This document shows, piece by piece, positions 9,081 to 17,902 of a DNA stretch of 64,000 nucleotides; position 1 is the first letter of the stretch, and the number at the start of each line of letters is the position of its first letter. The stretch is from Lentihominibacter hominis. Lineage in GTDB: Bacteria; Bacillota; Clostridia; Peptostreptococcales; Anaerovoracaceae. Made by a program: the position numbers and the translations under genes. The stretch covers positions 124,001 through 188,000 of the forward strand of contig NZ_JACRTA010000001.1 in assembly GCF_014385065.1 (NCBI RefSeq), given 5' to 3'. Under the pieces are notes generated by a model, which had not been told where the DNA came from, did no database searches, and worked only from the letters and a program-made list of their open reading frames with translations.

Positions 9081-9146
9081 AAAAAAGTGCAACAGAAGAC
9101 CTTAAGAAAATGTGCTTTTCTTTGATTAAAAGGTTCTCCTTTGCAC
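9081..9146 (-). terminator. Regulated terminator of the oxidoreductase leader
   Basis: On the minus strand GTGCAA (9141-9146) pairs with TTGCAC (9087-9092), followed directly by six T residues (9081-9086). The stem continues inward through AGGAGAACCTT against AAGGTCTTCTG (two mismatches, two wobbles). It is capped by AAGAAAA/TTTTCTT. The 5' arm is the same GTGCAAAGGAG that forms the 3' end of the upstream aptamer, so aptamer and terminator exclude each other. Confidence 0.75.
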
Positions 9147-9220
9147 AATGGCAGGCTGCAGAATCACTTCTGCCGCCCTAACGTCCTCACCGGCATCTTG
9201 TGTCTGATGAGAATCGGAGT
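9133..9220 (-). ncRNA. Candidate Moco/Tuco-family riboswitch aptamer (oxidoreductase operon)
   Basis: The minus-strand leader contains CTCCGA (5' end near 9219), a short stem region with GATGCCGGTGAGGACG, then AGGGCGGCAGAAGTGATTCT with a GTGA loop, then CAGCCTGCC and GTGCAAAGGAG. The order AGGGCG-hairpin-GCCTNCC-GNAAAGG matches the Moco RNA as I remember it from the E. coli moaA leader. The short form, lacking an extra P3 arm, is the type attributed to tungsten cofactor. CTCC (9216-9219) can pair with GGAG (9136-9139). It lies directly upstream of a tungsten enzyme operon. Confidence 0.78.
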
Positions 9221-9241
9221 GATATTAATATATTTGATATA

Positions 9242-9271
9242 ATTATAACGTACCCACTGAATTTTTGTCAA
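9242..9271 (-). promoter_or_regulatory. Sigma-A promoter of the oxidoreductase operon
   Basis: TTGACA (9266-9271) and TATAAT (9242-9247), both consensus, with an 18-base spacer. It lies in the gap after tupC and about 22 bases upstream of the aptamer, so the oxidoreductase operon can be transcribed independently of tupABC. Confidence 0.75.
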
Positions 9272-9286
9272 TCATATTAACACCTA

Positions 9287-9994
9287 TCATATCAGCAGCT
9301 CCCCCTCTATAAATTTTCTGGTTATCTCATTGCAAGGTTTTTTCAAAATATTTTCGCAGTCGCCTGTCTCTATAATCTTTCCCGCATGCATCATTATCAC
9401 CTGATCACACATTCGTCTTGCCTGAGCCAAATTGTGAGTCACCGTAACTACGGTTATATCTTCTTTCTCACCTATTTCAATCAGCATCTTCTCTATCTCC
9501 GCTGTAGTATGAGGATCTATATTTGCAGTAGGCTCATCCAGCAAAAGAAGTCCCGGTTTAAATGATAATGCCCTGGCAAGTGCAACCTTCTGTTTCTCTC
9601 CTCCCGAAAGATTCCACGGTCTCTGCTTTTTAATCTTGTGAAGATTAAGTTCCTCCATTAAAAGATTCGTACGAGTTAAAATATCTTCTTTTGAAAAACC
9701 TCTTATCTTTAGAGGATAGGCAATATTCTTTTCTACAGTTGAAGATATCAGATAGGGCTCCTGAAATACGAGACTTATATTTGTCCCAGGAAACTCTTTA
9801 CTGCCATCGTAATAAATATTTCCACAGGTCGGCTTAAGTATTCCTGCCATTATATTGAGAAGCGTACTTTTTCCGGCACCATTAGGCCCTATGACAGCAG
9901 TTCTGCTTCCATGTTTTATTTCACCGCTGTCAATGTCAAGTACAGACCTCTCTCCAAAACTCTTTTTCAATAATCTCAGCAATATATGCAACAA
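9287..9994 (-). CDS. tupC: Tungstate ABC transporter, ATP-binding protein
   Basis: About 235 residues with all ABC ATPase motifs: GPNGAGKST (Walker A), LSGGEKQKVALARAL (signature), LLLLDEPT (Walker B) and a switch histidine in VTVTHN. The open frame extends 14 codons further upstream (to 10036), but that would overlap the permease gene by 41 bases. A TTG at 9994 (or 9991) lies right after the permease stop and has AGGTGA upstream, so I prefer it. It energises uptake of tungstate bound by TupA. It is the last gene of the tupABC operon. Confidence 0.88.
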   Translation of the reverse strand: MLHILLRLLKKSFGERSVLDIDSGEIKHGSRTAVIGPNGAGKSTLLNIMAGILKPTCGNIYYDGSKEFPGTNISLVFQEPYLISSTVEKNIAYPLKIRGFSKEDILTRTNLLMEELNLHKIKKQRPWNLSGGEKQKVALARALSFKPGLLLLDEPTANIDPHTTAEIEKMLIEIGEKEDITVVTVTHNLAQARRMCDQVIMMHAGKIIETGDCENILKKPCNEITRKFIEGELLI

Positions 9995-9995
9995 A

Positions 9996-10691
9996 TCACC
10001 TGCTCTCACGCTCCTGAAAATGATAAAGCACAGCATTCACCATAAAGGATATCAGCAAAAGGATTATTCCTACAGCTATAGCTCTGTCATAGTTTCCCAT
10101 TCCTTTGAGCTCGGAAATATAAGTAGTCATAACACGTGTCTTACCTTTAATGTTGCCGCCCACTATCATTACTGCTCCCACTTCGGAGACAGCTCTGCCA
10201 AAACCTGTAACAACTGCAGTCGTTACTCCAACGCGCATTTCATAAATCAAAAGTCTGCCCCTGCGAATTCTTCCCGCTCCCAGCGTTATCCCAAGAGCAT
10301 TCACTGCTCTTGCCTTTTCCTTAACTATATTGTAAGTCAAGCCTATGATTATGGGAGTAACAAGACAGACCTGCGCTATTACCATCGCAGGCACAGTATA
10401 ATTAAGCTGCAGGCTTCCAAGAGGACCTCTTCTCATGAATATCAAAAAAACCGTCAGACCGGCTATTACGGGAGGCAGGCTCATAAACGTATATATGAGC
10501 CTGACTATAATTCCCTTACCTTTAAAATCATACGTTCCTATCAATATTCCAGCCGGAATTCCTATAACAGAAGATATTACAACAGATGAAAAAGAGATAT
10601 AAAGAGACAGTCCCACTATCTGAAAAATTTCCTTATCTGCTGTAAATATTAATTTTATAGCTTCTGTAATCCCGTGTCCGATAGTATCCAT
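9996..10691 (-). CDS. tupB: Tungstate ABC transporter, permease
   Basis: 231 residues with about five or six membrane helices. The binding-protein-dependent transport signature EKARAVNALGITLGAGRIRR lies near residues 130-150, and GFGRAVSEVGAVMIVGGNIKGKTRVMTT near 170-200 is typical of TupB/ModB-like permeases. It forms the channel of the tungstate importer. It lies between tupA (20 bp upstream) and tupC (immediately downstream). Confidence 0.9.
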   Translation of the reverse strand: MDTIGHGITEAIKLIFTADKEIFQIVGLSLYISFSSVVISSVIGIPAGILIGTYDFKGKGIIVRLIYTFMSLPPVIAGLTVFLIFMRRGPLGSLQLNYTVPAMVIAQVCLVTPIIIGLTYNIVKEKARAVNALGITLGAGRIRRGRLLIYEMRVGVTTAVVTGFGRAVSEVGAVMIVGGNIKGKTRVMTTYISELKGMGNYDRAIAVGIILLLISFMVNAVLYHFQERESR

Positions 10692-10711
10692 ATTATATAT
10701 ACCTTTACGCT

Positions 10712-11575
10712 TTATTTTGCATTTGGAACAAACAATGCTTCACCATATTCTTCCACACCGTATTCACCGATAAGATTCTGTGTATCTTCCGACACTAACC
10801 ATTCCTGAAATTCCTTCGCTCCCTCATGGTTTATATTCTCATTTTTTTCAGGATTTACACAAATAACCCCATACTGATTATTGAGTAACCCGCTCGGATC
10901 TTTTTCGCAAAGGATCTTAAGCGCTGTCTGTCCTCCTACATTCAGCCATGTAGCTCTGTCGGACAATGTATATCCGGCTTTTTCATCTGTCATGGTGATT
11001 ACATCTCCCATTCCTGCAGCCGCTTCTATATACCAGTCTCCGGAAGGATTAAGACCTGCTTTTTCCCAAATAGACAATTCTTTCTTATGAGTTCCCGAAT
11101 CGTCTGCTCTGGATACAAATATCTGTCGGTTTTCCATAATACTCTCAAATGCAGCCAACGCATCATCCTGTGCATTCTTGCTTACGCCCGCAGGATCCGC
11201 CTCAGGTCCAATGACAACAAAATCATTATACATTACGTCCATTCTTCCATCTTCATCAGCATGTCCTCCGTCGACATACTCTTTTTCTGCAGCGGGAGAA
11301 TGAACCAATAATACATCAGCTTCCCCATTCTCTCCCATTTTCATTGCCTCTCCGGAGCCAACTGACACTACATCTACAGTATAGCCTGATTTTTTTTCAA
11401 AAACAGGCAGAATCTCATCCAAAAGACCGCTGTCTTTTGTACTGGTCGTAGTTGCCAGAATAATCTTTCCTTTGTTTTCCGTACTTTTCTCTTCATTTCC
11501 GCAGCCTGATAATATCGCTGTCATGGAGAACAATACGGCAAGAGCCAAAACTACTGTTAAAATTTTCTTTTTCAT
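10712..11575 (-). CDS. tupA: Tungstate-binding lipoprotein of the ABC importer
   Basis: 287 residues. A lipoprotein signal ends in LSGC with the lipidated Cys at 25. After a short linker, ATTTSTKDSGLL (about 41-52) gives the Thr/Ser-rich oxyanion-binding motif typical of TupA. Later segments RADDSGTHKKELSIWEKAG and YTLSDRATWL are also family-typical. It captures extracellular tungstate for TupBC. It is the first gene of the operon. Its 288-base leader carries a second Moco/Tuco-like aptamer and a terminator. Confidence 0.92.
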   Translation of the reverse strand: MKKKILTVVLALAVLFSMTAILSGCGNEEKSTENKGKIILATTTSTKDSGLLDEILPVFEKKSGYTVDVVSVGSGEAMKMGENGEADVLLVHSPAAEKEYVDGGHADEDGRMDVMYNDFVVIGPEADPAGVSKNAQDDALAAFESIMENRQIFVSRADDSGTHKKELSIWEKAGLNPSGDWYIEAAAGMGDVITMTDEKAGYTLSDRATWLNVGGQTALKILCEKDPSGLLNNQYGVICVNPEKNENINHEGAKEFQEWLVSEDTQNLIGEYGVEEYGEALFVPNAK

Positions 11576-11722
11576 AAACTACCTCCGTCTTACATAATAA
11601 TATCCAATAAATGACGATTGCCATTTATTATCATAAATATTCATTACATAAATCCCAAACAAAAAAGGAACGTATGTAATACGAGTTCTGCCGCAATTAT
11701 CTACACTTTACGCAGAACAAAC

Positions 11723-11755
11723 AAAAAAGAATTTTTCGGAATGAAAAATTCTTTT
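11723..11755 (-). terminator. Regulated terminator of the tupABC leader
   Basis: A perfect 12-bp stem (11725-11736 with 11744-11755) with loop CATTCCG, then a U-tract on the minus strand (TTTTTTG). The sequence TCATTCC spanning the stem top and loop (11738-11744) is complementary to GGAATGA at 11768-11774. GGAATGA overlaps the 3' strand of aptamer helix P1, giving a textbook antiterminator. Confidence 0.8.
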
Positions 11756-11769
11756 ATCGCCTTCATATC

Positions 11770-11863
11770 ATTCCTTTCCATAACGGGAGGCCCGGAAGTT
11801 TCCCGACAGGCCCATCGACATATATCTCATGACCTTCGAGTTTTAGAAATATATGTTCGGAAT
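11770..11863 (-). ncRNA. Candidate Moco/Tuco-family riboswitch aptamer (tupABC operon)
   Basis: On the minus strand: ATTCCGA (P1 5' strand), an 8-bp stem ACATATAT/ATATATGT (11849-11856 with 11818-11825), CGATGGGCC, a hairpin, then GGCCTCCCG, TTATGGAAAGG and AAT. The 3' half GCCTCCCGT..TGGAAAGG is nearly identical to the same segment of the E. coli moaA Moco RNA as I remember it. P1 is ATTCC (11859-11863) with GGAAT (11770-11774). It sits in front of the tungstate importer, where feedback by the finished cofactor would make sense. Confidence 0.78.
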
Positions 11864-11876
11864 TATTAAATTTTAT

Positions 11877-11926
11877 GATTAACATCAAACTGTCTGTTAC
11901 AGTTTAACATAATGTTGTTTAAACAA
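11877..11926. terminator. AT-rich hairpins downstream of the carboxyltransferase gene
   Basis: Two small inverted repeats: AAACTG/CAGTTT (6 bp, loop 7) and AATGTTGTT/AACAACATT (9 bp, loop 5). They lie between the stop of the oxaloacetate decarboxylase-like gene and the tup leader on the same strand. U-tracts are poor, so termination is plausible but unproven. No convincing tup promoter is seen in this AT-rich stretch. Confidence 0.35.
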
Positions 11927-11943
11927 CAACATTTTATAAAAAA

Positions 11944-13299
11944 TCACTGTTCATCTTTATTATAAAAAGATTCCGCAGACTGTGGAAACAATATATAAGC
12001 CAGCAGTATCTCCTCAGTTGAAGCCTTTTCTCCCAGTTCTTTCTTCTTATTGAAAAACTCAGGCTTGAGAAGATCAGCAGGTCTGCATGTAATAGCCTGT
12101 TCTTTTCCCAACACCTTTTTTTGGACAGATTTATTAAAAGGTCTTATAGTCTTTCCGTATTCGCCTTTTAAGATAGCTTTTGTCTGCTTGCTGACCATCT
12201 TATAGCGTTCTCCTGTCATTATATTGAATACAGCCTGTGTTCCCACTATCTGTGAGGACGGAGTTACGAGAGGTGGCTCACCCAAATCTTCACGAACTTT
12301 AGGAATCTCTTTCAGCACCTCATCAAATCTTTCCTGCATATTCTGTTCCTTCATTTGCATATAAAGATTCGACAGCATTCCTCCGGGTACCTGATATTGG
12401 AGAGTTTTGGTATCCACATCCATCATTTTTATATCTATGAGACCTTCCTGCTCTGCATGCCTTCTGAATTTACGAAAATATTCAGCCGCATAAGTCATAG
12501 CATCTTCATTGAGCTTTACGTTTAGTCCTCCCGCTTTAAAAGTCTCATACATAACTTCGGTGGCAGGCTGACTCGTTCCCATTGAAAAAGGAGACAGCGC
12601 CGTATCTATGACGTCACATCCCGCTTCGGCCGCCTTCATATAAGTCATAGGCGCCACCCCACTGGTGCAGTGAGAATGCACATGAATTGGAACACTGACA
12701 GTTTTCTTCAGCATTTTTATTATATTCTCCGCCTCATAAGGCATAAGAAGTCCCGCCATATCCTTTATACATATAGAATCGGCTCCCAGCTCTTCCAGAT
12801 CCTTAGCCAGCTTCTTCCAGTATTTAAACGTATATTTTTTCCCTACAGTATATGCCATGGCAAGCTGCACGTGCGCACCTTCCTGCTTGGCAGCATAAGC
12901 CGCCCGCTCCAGATTCCTCACATCATTAAAAGCATCAAATATACGGAAAATATCTATCCCGTTATCCACAGATTTGCGGATAAACACATCTACCACATCA
13001 TCGGGATAATGATTATATCCCAGCAGATTCTGACCCCTCAAAAGCATCTGAAGTTTTGTTTTCTTAAACCTCTTTTTCAACTCTTTAAGCCGTTCCCACG
13101 GATCTTCGTTCAGATACCTCATGCATACATCAAAGGTAGCTCCGCCCCAGCATTCTATAGAATGATATCCTATCTCATCCATTACTTCTGCCACAGGCAG
13201 CATATCCTCAGTTCTCATCCTTGTTGCCATCAGGGACTGGTGAGCATCTCTCAGTATAGTCTCTGTAAATTTCACTTCTCCCTTATTAGAAAAAAACAT
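11944..13299 (-). CDS. Oxaloacetate decarboxylase alpha / pyruvate carboxylase B-type carboxyltransferase
   Basis: 451 residues. It has the HMGL-like TIM barrel with ETILRDAHQSLMATRMRTEDM at 13-33, the RGQN segment near 88, and metal-ligand-type motifs (IHVHSHCTSG near 206-215). A PYC_OADA region follows (VPGGMLSNL near 308). The C-terminal biotinyl domain is missing; the protein ends soon after the conserved region, so the carrier must be a separate protein. It would transfer carboxyl between oxaloacetate and biotin, either in a Na+-pumping decarboxylase or in pyruvate carboxylation. The beta/gamma membrane subunits are not nearby. RBS AGGGAG precedes the ATG at 13299. Confidence 0.85.
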   Translation of the reverse strand: MFFSNKGEVKFTETILRDAHQSLMATRMRTEDMLPVAEVMDEIGYHSIECWGGATFDVCMRYLNEDPWERLKELKKRFKKTKLQMLLRGQNLLGYNHYPDDVVDVFIRKSVDNGIDIFRIFDAFNDVRNLERAAYAAKQEGAHVQLAMAYTVGKKYTFKYWKKLAKDLEELGADSICIKDMAGLLMPYEAENIIKMLKKTVSVPIHVHSHCTSGVAPMTYMKAAEAGCDVIDTALSPFSMGTSQPATEVMYETFKAGGLNVKLNEDAMTYAAEYFRKFRRHAEQEGLIDIKMMDVDTKTLQYQVPGGMLSNLYMQMKEQNMQERFDEVLKEIPKVREDLGEPPLVTPSSQIVGTQAVFNIMTGERYKMVSKQTKAILKGEYGKTIRPFNKSVQKKVLGKEQAITCRPADLLKPEFFNKKKELGEKASTEEILLAYILFPQSAESFYNKDEQ

Positions 13300-13702
13300 A
13301 TAACTACTCCCTTTATATTAATAAGTTGTAAATTTCTTCTTTTAACTCAAATTAGTTTACTAAATTATAAGGATTTTTGCAATAAAATCGTTAAATTTTT
13401 ACCAGCAAGTACTGATTTCACAAAACTCATATCTGAGAAACGCAGTATTATAATAATCTTACCGAAATTATTATACTCCTCCATAAATTTACAATACCCA
13501 TTAAAAAAGGTTTCGTAACTGTCGGTCGTCTCTTTGAACTCAGGACTTATCCCACATCGGTCTTTTTAAGAGGAGGCCTTCTCCTCTCAAATTTTAATAA
13601 TTTTTTTCAATTACACTATATGTCCGCTTTTAATAGTATCCCTTAAATTGAACAAAGATGTCTTCGTCATTTAAAATCCATCTGACTAAATAAGAGGAAA
13701 TC
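13300..13702. other. 403-bp divergent intergenic region with hairpins, no gene assigned
   Basis: It lies between the minus-strand carboxyltransferase and a plus-strand gene. It contains an AT-rich inverted repeat at 13444-13477 and, at 13569-13587, AGAGGAG-gcctt-CTCCTCT followed by a T-rich run on the plus strand, which looks like an intrinsic terminator. That would end a short plus-strand transcript crossing about 13500-13560, where bases are less AT-rich than the surroundings. I could not match it to a known RNA family. Confidence 0.4.
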
Positions 13703-14662
13703 ATGAAAAAATGCCCTAACTGCGGCCATGAAGCCGAGACAAAATTCTGTACTGAATGCGGAGCTCAAATGGCAGATCCAGCCCCTTACTCATCCCGCCA
13801 AGATTCGGAAGTAAATACCCTGCCCGAAGAAGTAATATCACCATATGAAGAAAATACATCCGGAGAAAGCTCGAATTATATGAATACTTCAGATCAAACC
13901 GGCCAAACGTCTGAAACAGACTCATTGCAGTCAGAAAAAACAAATTCTAAGCAGAATGCAGCCTCCGGTTCAAATACATACAGCCAGGCAACCGGAGAAA
14001 ACAGACAGAATAATGAGACTTATAACTATAAATTCACAGGAGACAGCAACTCCGCTTCCTCTGATTTCAAAACCCCTGATTACACTATACCTAAGCAAGA
14101 AGGTGTTTCCTACAAAACTTGGTTTGTCATTCTGTTTCTCGTCATCTTCTGGCCTGTGGGGCTTTATTTAATGTGGTCTAGAAAAAAATTCACCAATGTC
14201 GTGAGAATAATAATAACTGCAGGAATAGGAGTTCTTTTTATCTTAAATATTGCATTATCTGCCAGACTGGCTTTAACATCCATATCAGACATTGATCTCG
14301 ATACTAATATCAGTACTTCCTCGCAGGAATCCACAAAATCCACAACAGAACCAAACACATCTTCAGACTCTGTCACTCTTGGTGAAAAAAATGCTCTGGA
14401 ATCGGCAAAAGATTATCTGGATTATTCCGCATTTTCATATCAAGGGCTTATAGAGCAACTCGAATTTGAAGGATACAGCAATTCAGAATCTGTGTATGCA
14501 GCAGATCACTGTGGAGCGGACTGGAACAACGAAGCCGCACGAATGGCACAGGAATACATAGATTTTATGTCATTCTCCCGTCAGGAACTTGTCGAACAAC
14601 TTGAATTCGAAGGCTTCACCTCCGAACAAGCAGAATATGGCGTAAAAGCTGTCGGATATTAA
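13703..14662 (+). CDS. Zinc-ribbon membrane protein with C-terminal Ltp-type repeats
   Basis: 319 residues. The N-terminus is a double zinc knuckle (CPNCG...CTECG, residues 4-22). A long Ser/Thr/Asn/Gln-rich linker runs to about residue 130. Two hydrophobic segments follow (about 140-158 and 168-188), then another low-complexity linker. The C-terminal 90 residues carry two copies of the Ltp-type helix pattern (AKDYLDYSAFSYQGLIEQLEFEGYS and AQEYIDFMSFSRQELVEQLEFEGFT). The Ltp domain is known from phage-exclusion and surface lipoproteins, but its role here is unknown. RBS AGAGGAAATC precedes the ATG. Confidence 0.72.
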   Translation: MKKCPNCGHEAETKFCTECGAQMADPAPYSSRQDSEVNTLPEEVISPYEENTSGESSNYMNTSDQTGQTSETDSLQSEKTNSKQNAASGSNTYSQATGENRQNNETYNYKFTGDSNSASSDFKTPDYTIPKQEGVSYKTWFVILFLVIFWPVGLYLMWSRKKFTNVVRIIITAGIGVLFILNIALSARLALTSISDIDLDTNISTSSQESTKSTTEPNTSSDSVTLGEKNALESAKDYLDYSAFSYQGLIEQLEFEGYSNSESVYAADHCGADWNNEAARMAQEYIDFMSFSRQELVEQLEFEGFTSEQAEYGVKAVGY

Positions 14663-14709
14663 AATGTATTTATGCTGAATTATAATCCATATAAATCGTG
14701 TCACATCTC

Positions 14710-14739
14710 TTGACAGCCACTACATCTTGATGATATACT
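14710..14739 (+). promoter_or_regulatory. Promoter of the pflA-pfl operon
   Basis: TTGACA (14710-14715), an 18-base spacer and TATACT (14734-14739) with a TGn extended -10. It lies immediately upstream of the ZTP aptamer. Confidence 0.7.
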
Positions 14740-14742
14740 TTT

Positions 14743-14814
14743 GAAATCATATAACTGACGGATAATGTGGAGCACCACATGGAGTATGATAGATATTTAG
14801 CCGGCCGTCTGGGC
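14743..14814 (+). ncRNA. ZTP (pfl motif) riboswitch aptamer
   Basis: ATCATA (14746-14751) pairs with TATGAT (14785-14790), enclosing CTGACGG and the hairpin ATGTGG-agca-CCACAT (14765-14780). Then come a joining segment and GCCGGCCGTCTGGGC. GACGG (14757-14761) can pair with CCGTC (14805-14809) to make the family pseudoknot. The layout and the CCGTCTGGGC core match the ZTP/ZMP-sensing pfl RNA, which reports on 10-formyl-THF shortage. It controls pflA-pfl, the gene type after which the motif was named. Confidence 0.92.
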
Positions 14815-14845
14815 AGAAAAGCCCGGATTGTCGGCTTTTCTTTTT
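14800..14845 (+). terminator. Riboswitch expression platform (intrinsic terminator)
   Basis: GCCGGCCGTCTGGGC-agaaaa-GCCCGGATTGTCGGC, followed by TTTTCTTTTT. The 5' arm contains the aptamer core CCGTCTGGGC, so ligand binding should disrupt the terminator and switch the operon on, the usual logic for this class. Confidence 0.85.
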
Positions 14846-14863
14846 GAAAAGGGAGGAAATCAT

Positions 14864-15595
14864 ATGACTTTAGGATGTGTGCATTCCATAGAATCCATGG
14901 GCCTTGTAGATGGACCGGGGATAAGAACTGTTATATTTCTTCAGGGATGCCGTCTTCGATGCAAATACTGCCACAATCCTGACACTTGGGCAGAAAAAGC
15001 ATCAGAAAACATGATACTTTCACCGGAAGATCTTTTAAAACGTATACTGCGCTTTAAGCCATATTTCGGATCTGACGGCGGCGTTACATTTTCAGGCGGC
15101 GAACCTCTTCTTCAATCTGAGTTTCTGTGTGAAATATTGACTATGTGCAAAGATGCCGGCATCCACACGTGTATTGATACAGCAGGCTGCGGCAGAGGAG
15201 ATTATGAACATATACTTTCTCACACCGACCTTCTTATCTATGACATCAAACATTACACTCAAGACGGATATCTGAAAATAACAGGGTGTTCTGATGATGA
15301 AACAAAGCGTTTCCTTGAAACTGCTCAGAATATGGCTGTGCCTCTATGGATCAGACACGTAGTAGTTCCCGGACTTACAGACGGAGATGAACATCTCTCA
15401 GGCCTCGAATCATATCTCGAAACACTGACTCATATACAAAAAGTTGAGCTGCTGCCATATCATACCCTCGGAGTACACAAATACCATGAAATGCATATGA
15501 AATACCCTCTTGATAAAATCCCTCCGTTATCACATGAAAAAATAGCGGAATGGAACAAACGATTAAACAGAAATTTAACAGCAAATGTTATTTAA
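14864..15595 (+). CDS. pflA: Pyruvate formate-lyase activating enzyme
   Basis: 243 residues from the ATG at 14864, which has GGGAGGAAATC upstream. The frame is open 12 codons further back, but that lies inside the leader terminator. The radical SAM cluster is Cys29-x3-Cys33-x2-Cys36 ([12 protein letters not shown]), followed by SGGEPLLQ near 78-85. It uses S-adenosylmethionine and a [4Fe-4S] cluster to install the glycyl radical on pyruvate formate-lyase. Its stop lies 13 bases upstream of the pfl ATG; the two form one operon under the ZTP riboswitch. Confidence 0.94.
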   Translation: MTLGCVHSIESMGLVDGPGIRTVIFLQGCRLRCKYCHNPDTWAEKASENMILSPEDLLKRILRFKPYFGSDGGVTFSGGEPLLQSEFLCEILTMCKDAGIHTCIDTAGCGRGDYEHILSHTDLLIYDIKHYTQDGYLKITGCSDDETKRFLETAQNMAVPLWIRHVVVPGLTDGDEHLSGLESYLETLTHIQKVELLPYHTLGVHKYHEMHMKYPLDKIPPLSHEKIAEWNKRLNRNLTANVI

Positions 15596-15608
15596 ACAGG
15601 AGGAAAAA

Positions 15609-17855
15609 ATGAGCATTGATGTAAACTGTACAGCCTGGTCCGGTTTTCATACAGGTGAATGGAGACATTTAGTAAACGTACGAAACTTTATTCAGAAAAA
15701 TTATATCCCCTATACCGGAGATGAGGGCTTTCTCGCACCTGTTTCAAAAAAAACAGAACGTGTATGGAAAAAAGCCAGCGAACTTATCGTAGAAGAAATA
15801 AAAAAGGGAGTCATTGATGTTGAAACCAAAACAGTATCCGGAATAAATAATTTCGCTCCCGGTTATATAGATCGCGAAAATGAAGTAATCGTGGGCCTTC
15901 AAACTGATGCTCCTCTAAAACGGATCGTCAATCTGTTCGGAGGTATCCGTACAGCCATATCTGCCCTTGACCAGTATGACTATAAGCTTGACCCTAATAT
16001 AGAAGAACATTTCCGTCTATATCGAAAAACCCACAACGAAGGTGTCTTTGACGCTTATCCAAAACGTACTCTGGATGCACGTTCCGCAGGACTTCTTACA
16101 GGCCTTCCCGATGCATACGGAAGAGGACGGATCATTGGAGATTATCGCCGCGTCCCTCTTTACGGCACTGACTTTCTTATAGAAGAAAAGAAAAAAGATC
16201 TCAATACGATAGACGGAGCCATGACTGATGAGCGAATAAGACTCCGCGAAGAAGTTCAGATGCAAATACGGGCTTTGGACGAAATGAAAAAAATGGCGGA
16301 AAGTTATGGCTGTGATATATCTCAGCCTGCTGAAAATGCACATCAGGCTGTACAGAATCTTTATATGGCTTATCTTGCGGGAGTAAAGGAAAATAACGGA
16401 GCAGCCATATCTTTAGGACGGACTTCAACATTCCTTGATATATATATTCAGCGTGACCTTGATTTGGGACGCATTACAGAACAGGAAGCACAAGAACTTG
16501 TAGATCAGTTTATCATAAAGCTGCGTCTTGTACGCCATCTGCGTACGCCTGAATATAACGAACTGTTTGGAGGTGACCCTACATGGGTAACGGAATCCAT
16601 CGGGGGAATGGGTGTAGACGGGAGAGCCTTGATAACTAAAACCTCATACAGATACCTTCATACATTGACTAATCTCGGCACCGCACCTGAACCCAACCTT
16701 ACAGTCTTATGGAGTAAAGATCTGCCACGTGCATTCAAGGATTACTGCTCAAAGATGAGCATAGAAACCGATTCCATACAATACGAAAACGATGATATCA
16801 TGCGGCCATTGTACGGAGACGATTATTGCATCTCTTGCTGTACCTCCGCCATGACTGTCGGAAAGCAAATGCAATTTTTCGGAGCCCGCGCAAACTTGGC
16901 AAAAAGCCTTTTATATGCTGTTAACGGAGGTATAGATGAAAATAAAGGCACTGTCATCGTTCCTGACATACAGCACGACACCGATGAAGTTCTTCAATAC
17001 TCTAAAGTTCTGACAAATTATAAAAAGGTTTTATCATATGTCGCAGAGCTTTACGTAGATACCATCAACATCATACATTATATGCATGATAAATACGCCT
17101 ATGAAAGCAGCCAGATGGCTCTCCACGATACATTGGTTACAAGACTGGCGGCTTTTGGAATAGCCGGCCTTTCCATAACTGCCGATTCCCTGTCAGCAAT
17201 CAAATTCGCAAAAGTAAAGCCAATAAGAGATGAGAACGGCATAGCTATAGATTTTCAGGTTGAAGGAGACTACCCTAAGTATGGAAACGATGATGACCGT
17301 GTAGATGATATAGCCGTAGAAATAGCATCCTACTTTTCAGAGGAGCTTAAGAAACATCCTCTTTACCGCGGTGCCATACATACATTATCAGCACTTACCA
17401 TCACCAGCAATGTAATGTACGGAAAGAAAACAGGAGCTACTCCTGACGGCAGAAAATCCGGAGAACCATTCGCACCCGGAGCAAATCCTATGCATGGACG
17501 GGATATCAACGGTGCTTTGGCATCGCTGAATTCAGTAGCCAAGATCCCATACCGGAATGTATGCCAGGATGGAGTCTCAAATACATTCTCCATAATTCCT
17601 TCTGCATTGGGAAATGATATCTCTACGCGGAAAAGAAATCTCGTTTCTATTATGGACGGCTACTTCAGCCAGGGAGCTCATCACCTTAACGTAAACGTGA
17701 TGAACCGCCAGCTTCTGATAGATGCCATGGAACATCCTGAAAAATACCCGACCCTTACTATACGAGTATCAGGCTATGCAGTCAATTTCAATCGTCTTAC
17801 CAAAGAACAACAGCAGGAAGTAATAAAACGCACATTCCATGAAAGTATAATATAA
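15609..17855 (+). CDS. pflB: Formate C-acetyltransferase (pyruvate formate-lyase)
   Basis: 748 residues from the ATG at 15609 (AACAGGAGG upstream), in line with the family. The catalytic adjacent cysteines are Cys410-Cys411 in CISCCTSA. The glycyl radical site is Gly722 in RVSGYAV near the C-terminus. With CoA it cleaves pyruvate to acetyl-CoA and formate under anaerobic conditions. The Cys-Cys pair and RVSGYAV separate it from glycerol dehydratase-like and choline lyase-like paralogues. The formate it makes feeds the one-carbon pool sensed by the riboswitch upstream. Confidence 0.96.
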   Translation: MSIDVNCTAWSGFHTGEWRHLVNVRNFIQKNYIPYTGDEGFLAPVSKKTERVWKKASELIVEEIKKGVIDVETKTVSGINNFAPGYIDRENEVIVGLQTDAPLKRIVNLFGGIRTAISALDQYDYKLDPNIEEHFRLYRKTHNEGVFDAYPKRTLDARSAGLLTGLPDAYGRGRIIGDYRRVPLYGTDFLIEEKKKDLNTIDGAMTDERIRLREEVQMQIRALDEMKKMAESYGCDISQPAENAHQAVQNLYMAYLAGVKENNGAAISLGRTSTFLDIYIQRDLDLGRITEQEAQELVDQFIIKLRLVRHLRTPEYNELFGGDPTWVTESIGGMGVDGRALITKTSYRYLHTLTNLGTAPEPNLTVLWSKDLPRAFKDYCSKMSIETDSIQYENDDIMRPLYGDDYCISCCTSAMTVGKQMQFFGARANLAKSLLYAVNGGIDENKGTVIVPDIQHDTDEVLQYSKVLTNYKKVLSYVAELYVDTINIIHYMHDKYAYESSQMALHDTLVTRLAAFGIAGLSITADSLSAIKFAKVKPIRDENGIAIDFQVEGDYPKYGNDDDRVDDIAVEIASYFSEELKKHPLYRGAIHTLSALTITSNVMYGKKTGATPDGRKSGEPFAPGANPMHGRDINGALASLNSVAKIPYRNVCQDGVSNTFSIIPSALGNDISTRKRNLVSIMDGYFSQGAHHLNVNVMNRQLLIDAMEHPEKYPTLTIRVSGYAVNFNRLTKEQQQEVIKRTFHESII

Positions 17856-17867
17856 AATATATTAAAT

Positions 17868-17902
17868 ACCCCGGCCAATTTTTCTATGACCGGGGTGCTT
17901 TT
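17868..17902. terminator. Bidirectional terminator between pflB and the TetR gene
   Basis: ACCCCGG (17868-17874) pairs with CCGGGGT (17890-17896). TGCTTTT follows on the plus strand and an A/T-rich stretch lies on the other side. It ends pflB and can also serve the convergent TetR gene, whose stop is at 17902. Confidence 0.8.

Noticed and set aside
9996..10036. Longer tupC start overlapping tupB by 41 bases
   Set aside because: The upstream codons have no family similarity, and a TTG with AGGTGA directly after the tupB stop fits better.
9855..10589. A 244-codon plus-strand frame
   Set aside because: It is antisense to tupC/tupB, has protein-unlike composition (very rich in Ser, Tyr and Asn) and no ribosome binding site, while the opposite strand has clear transporter motifs.
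14828..14863. Earlier start of pflA
   Set aside because: It would place the start codon inside the riboswitch terminator; GGGAGG supports the ATG at 14864.
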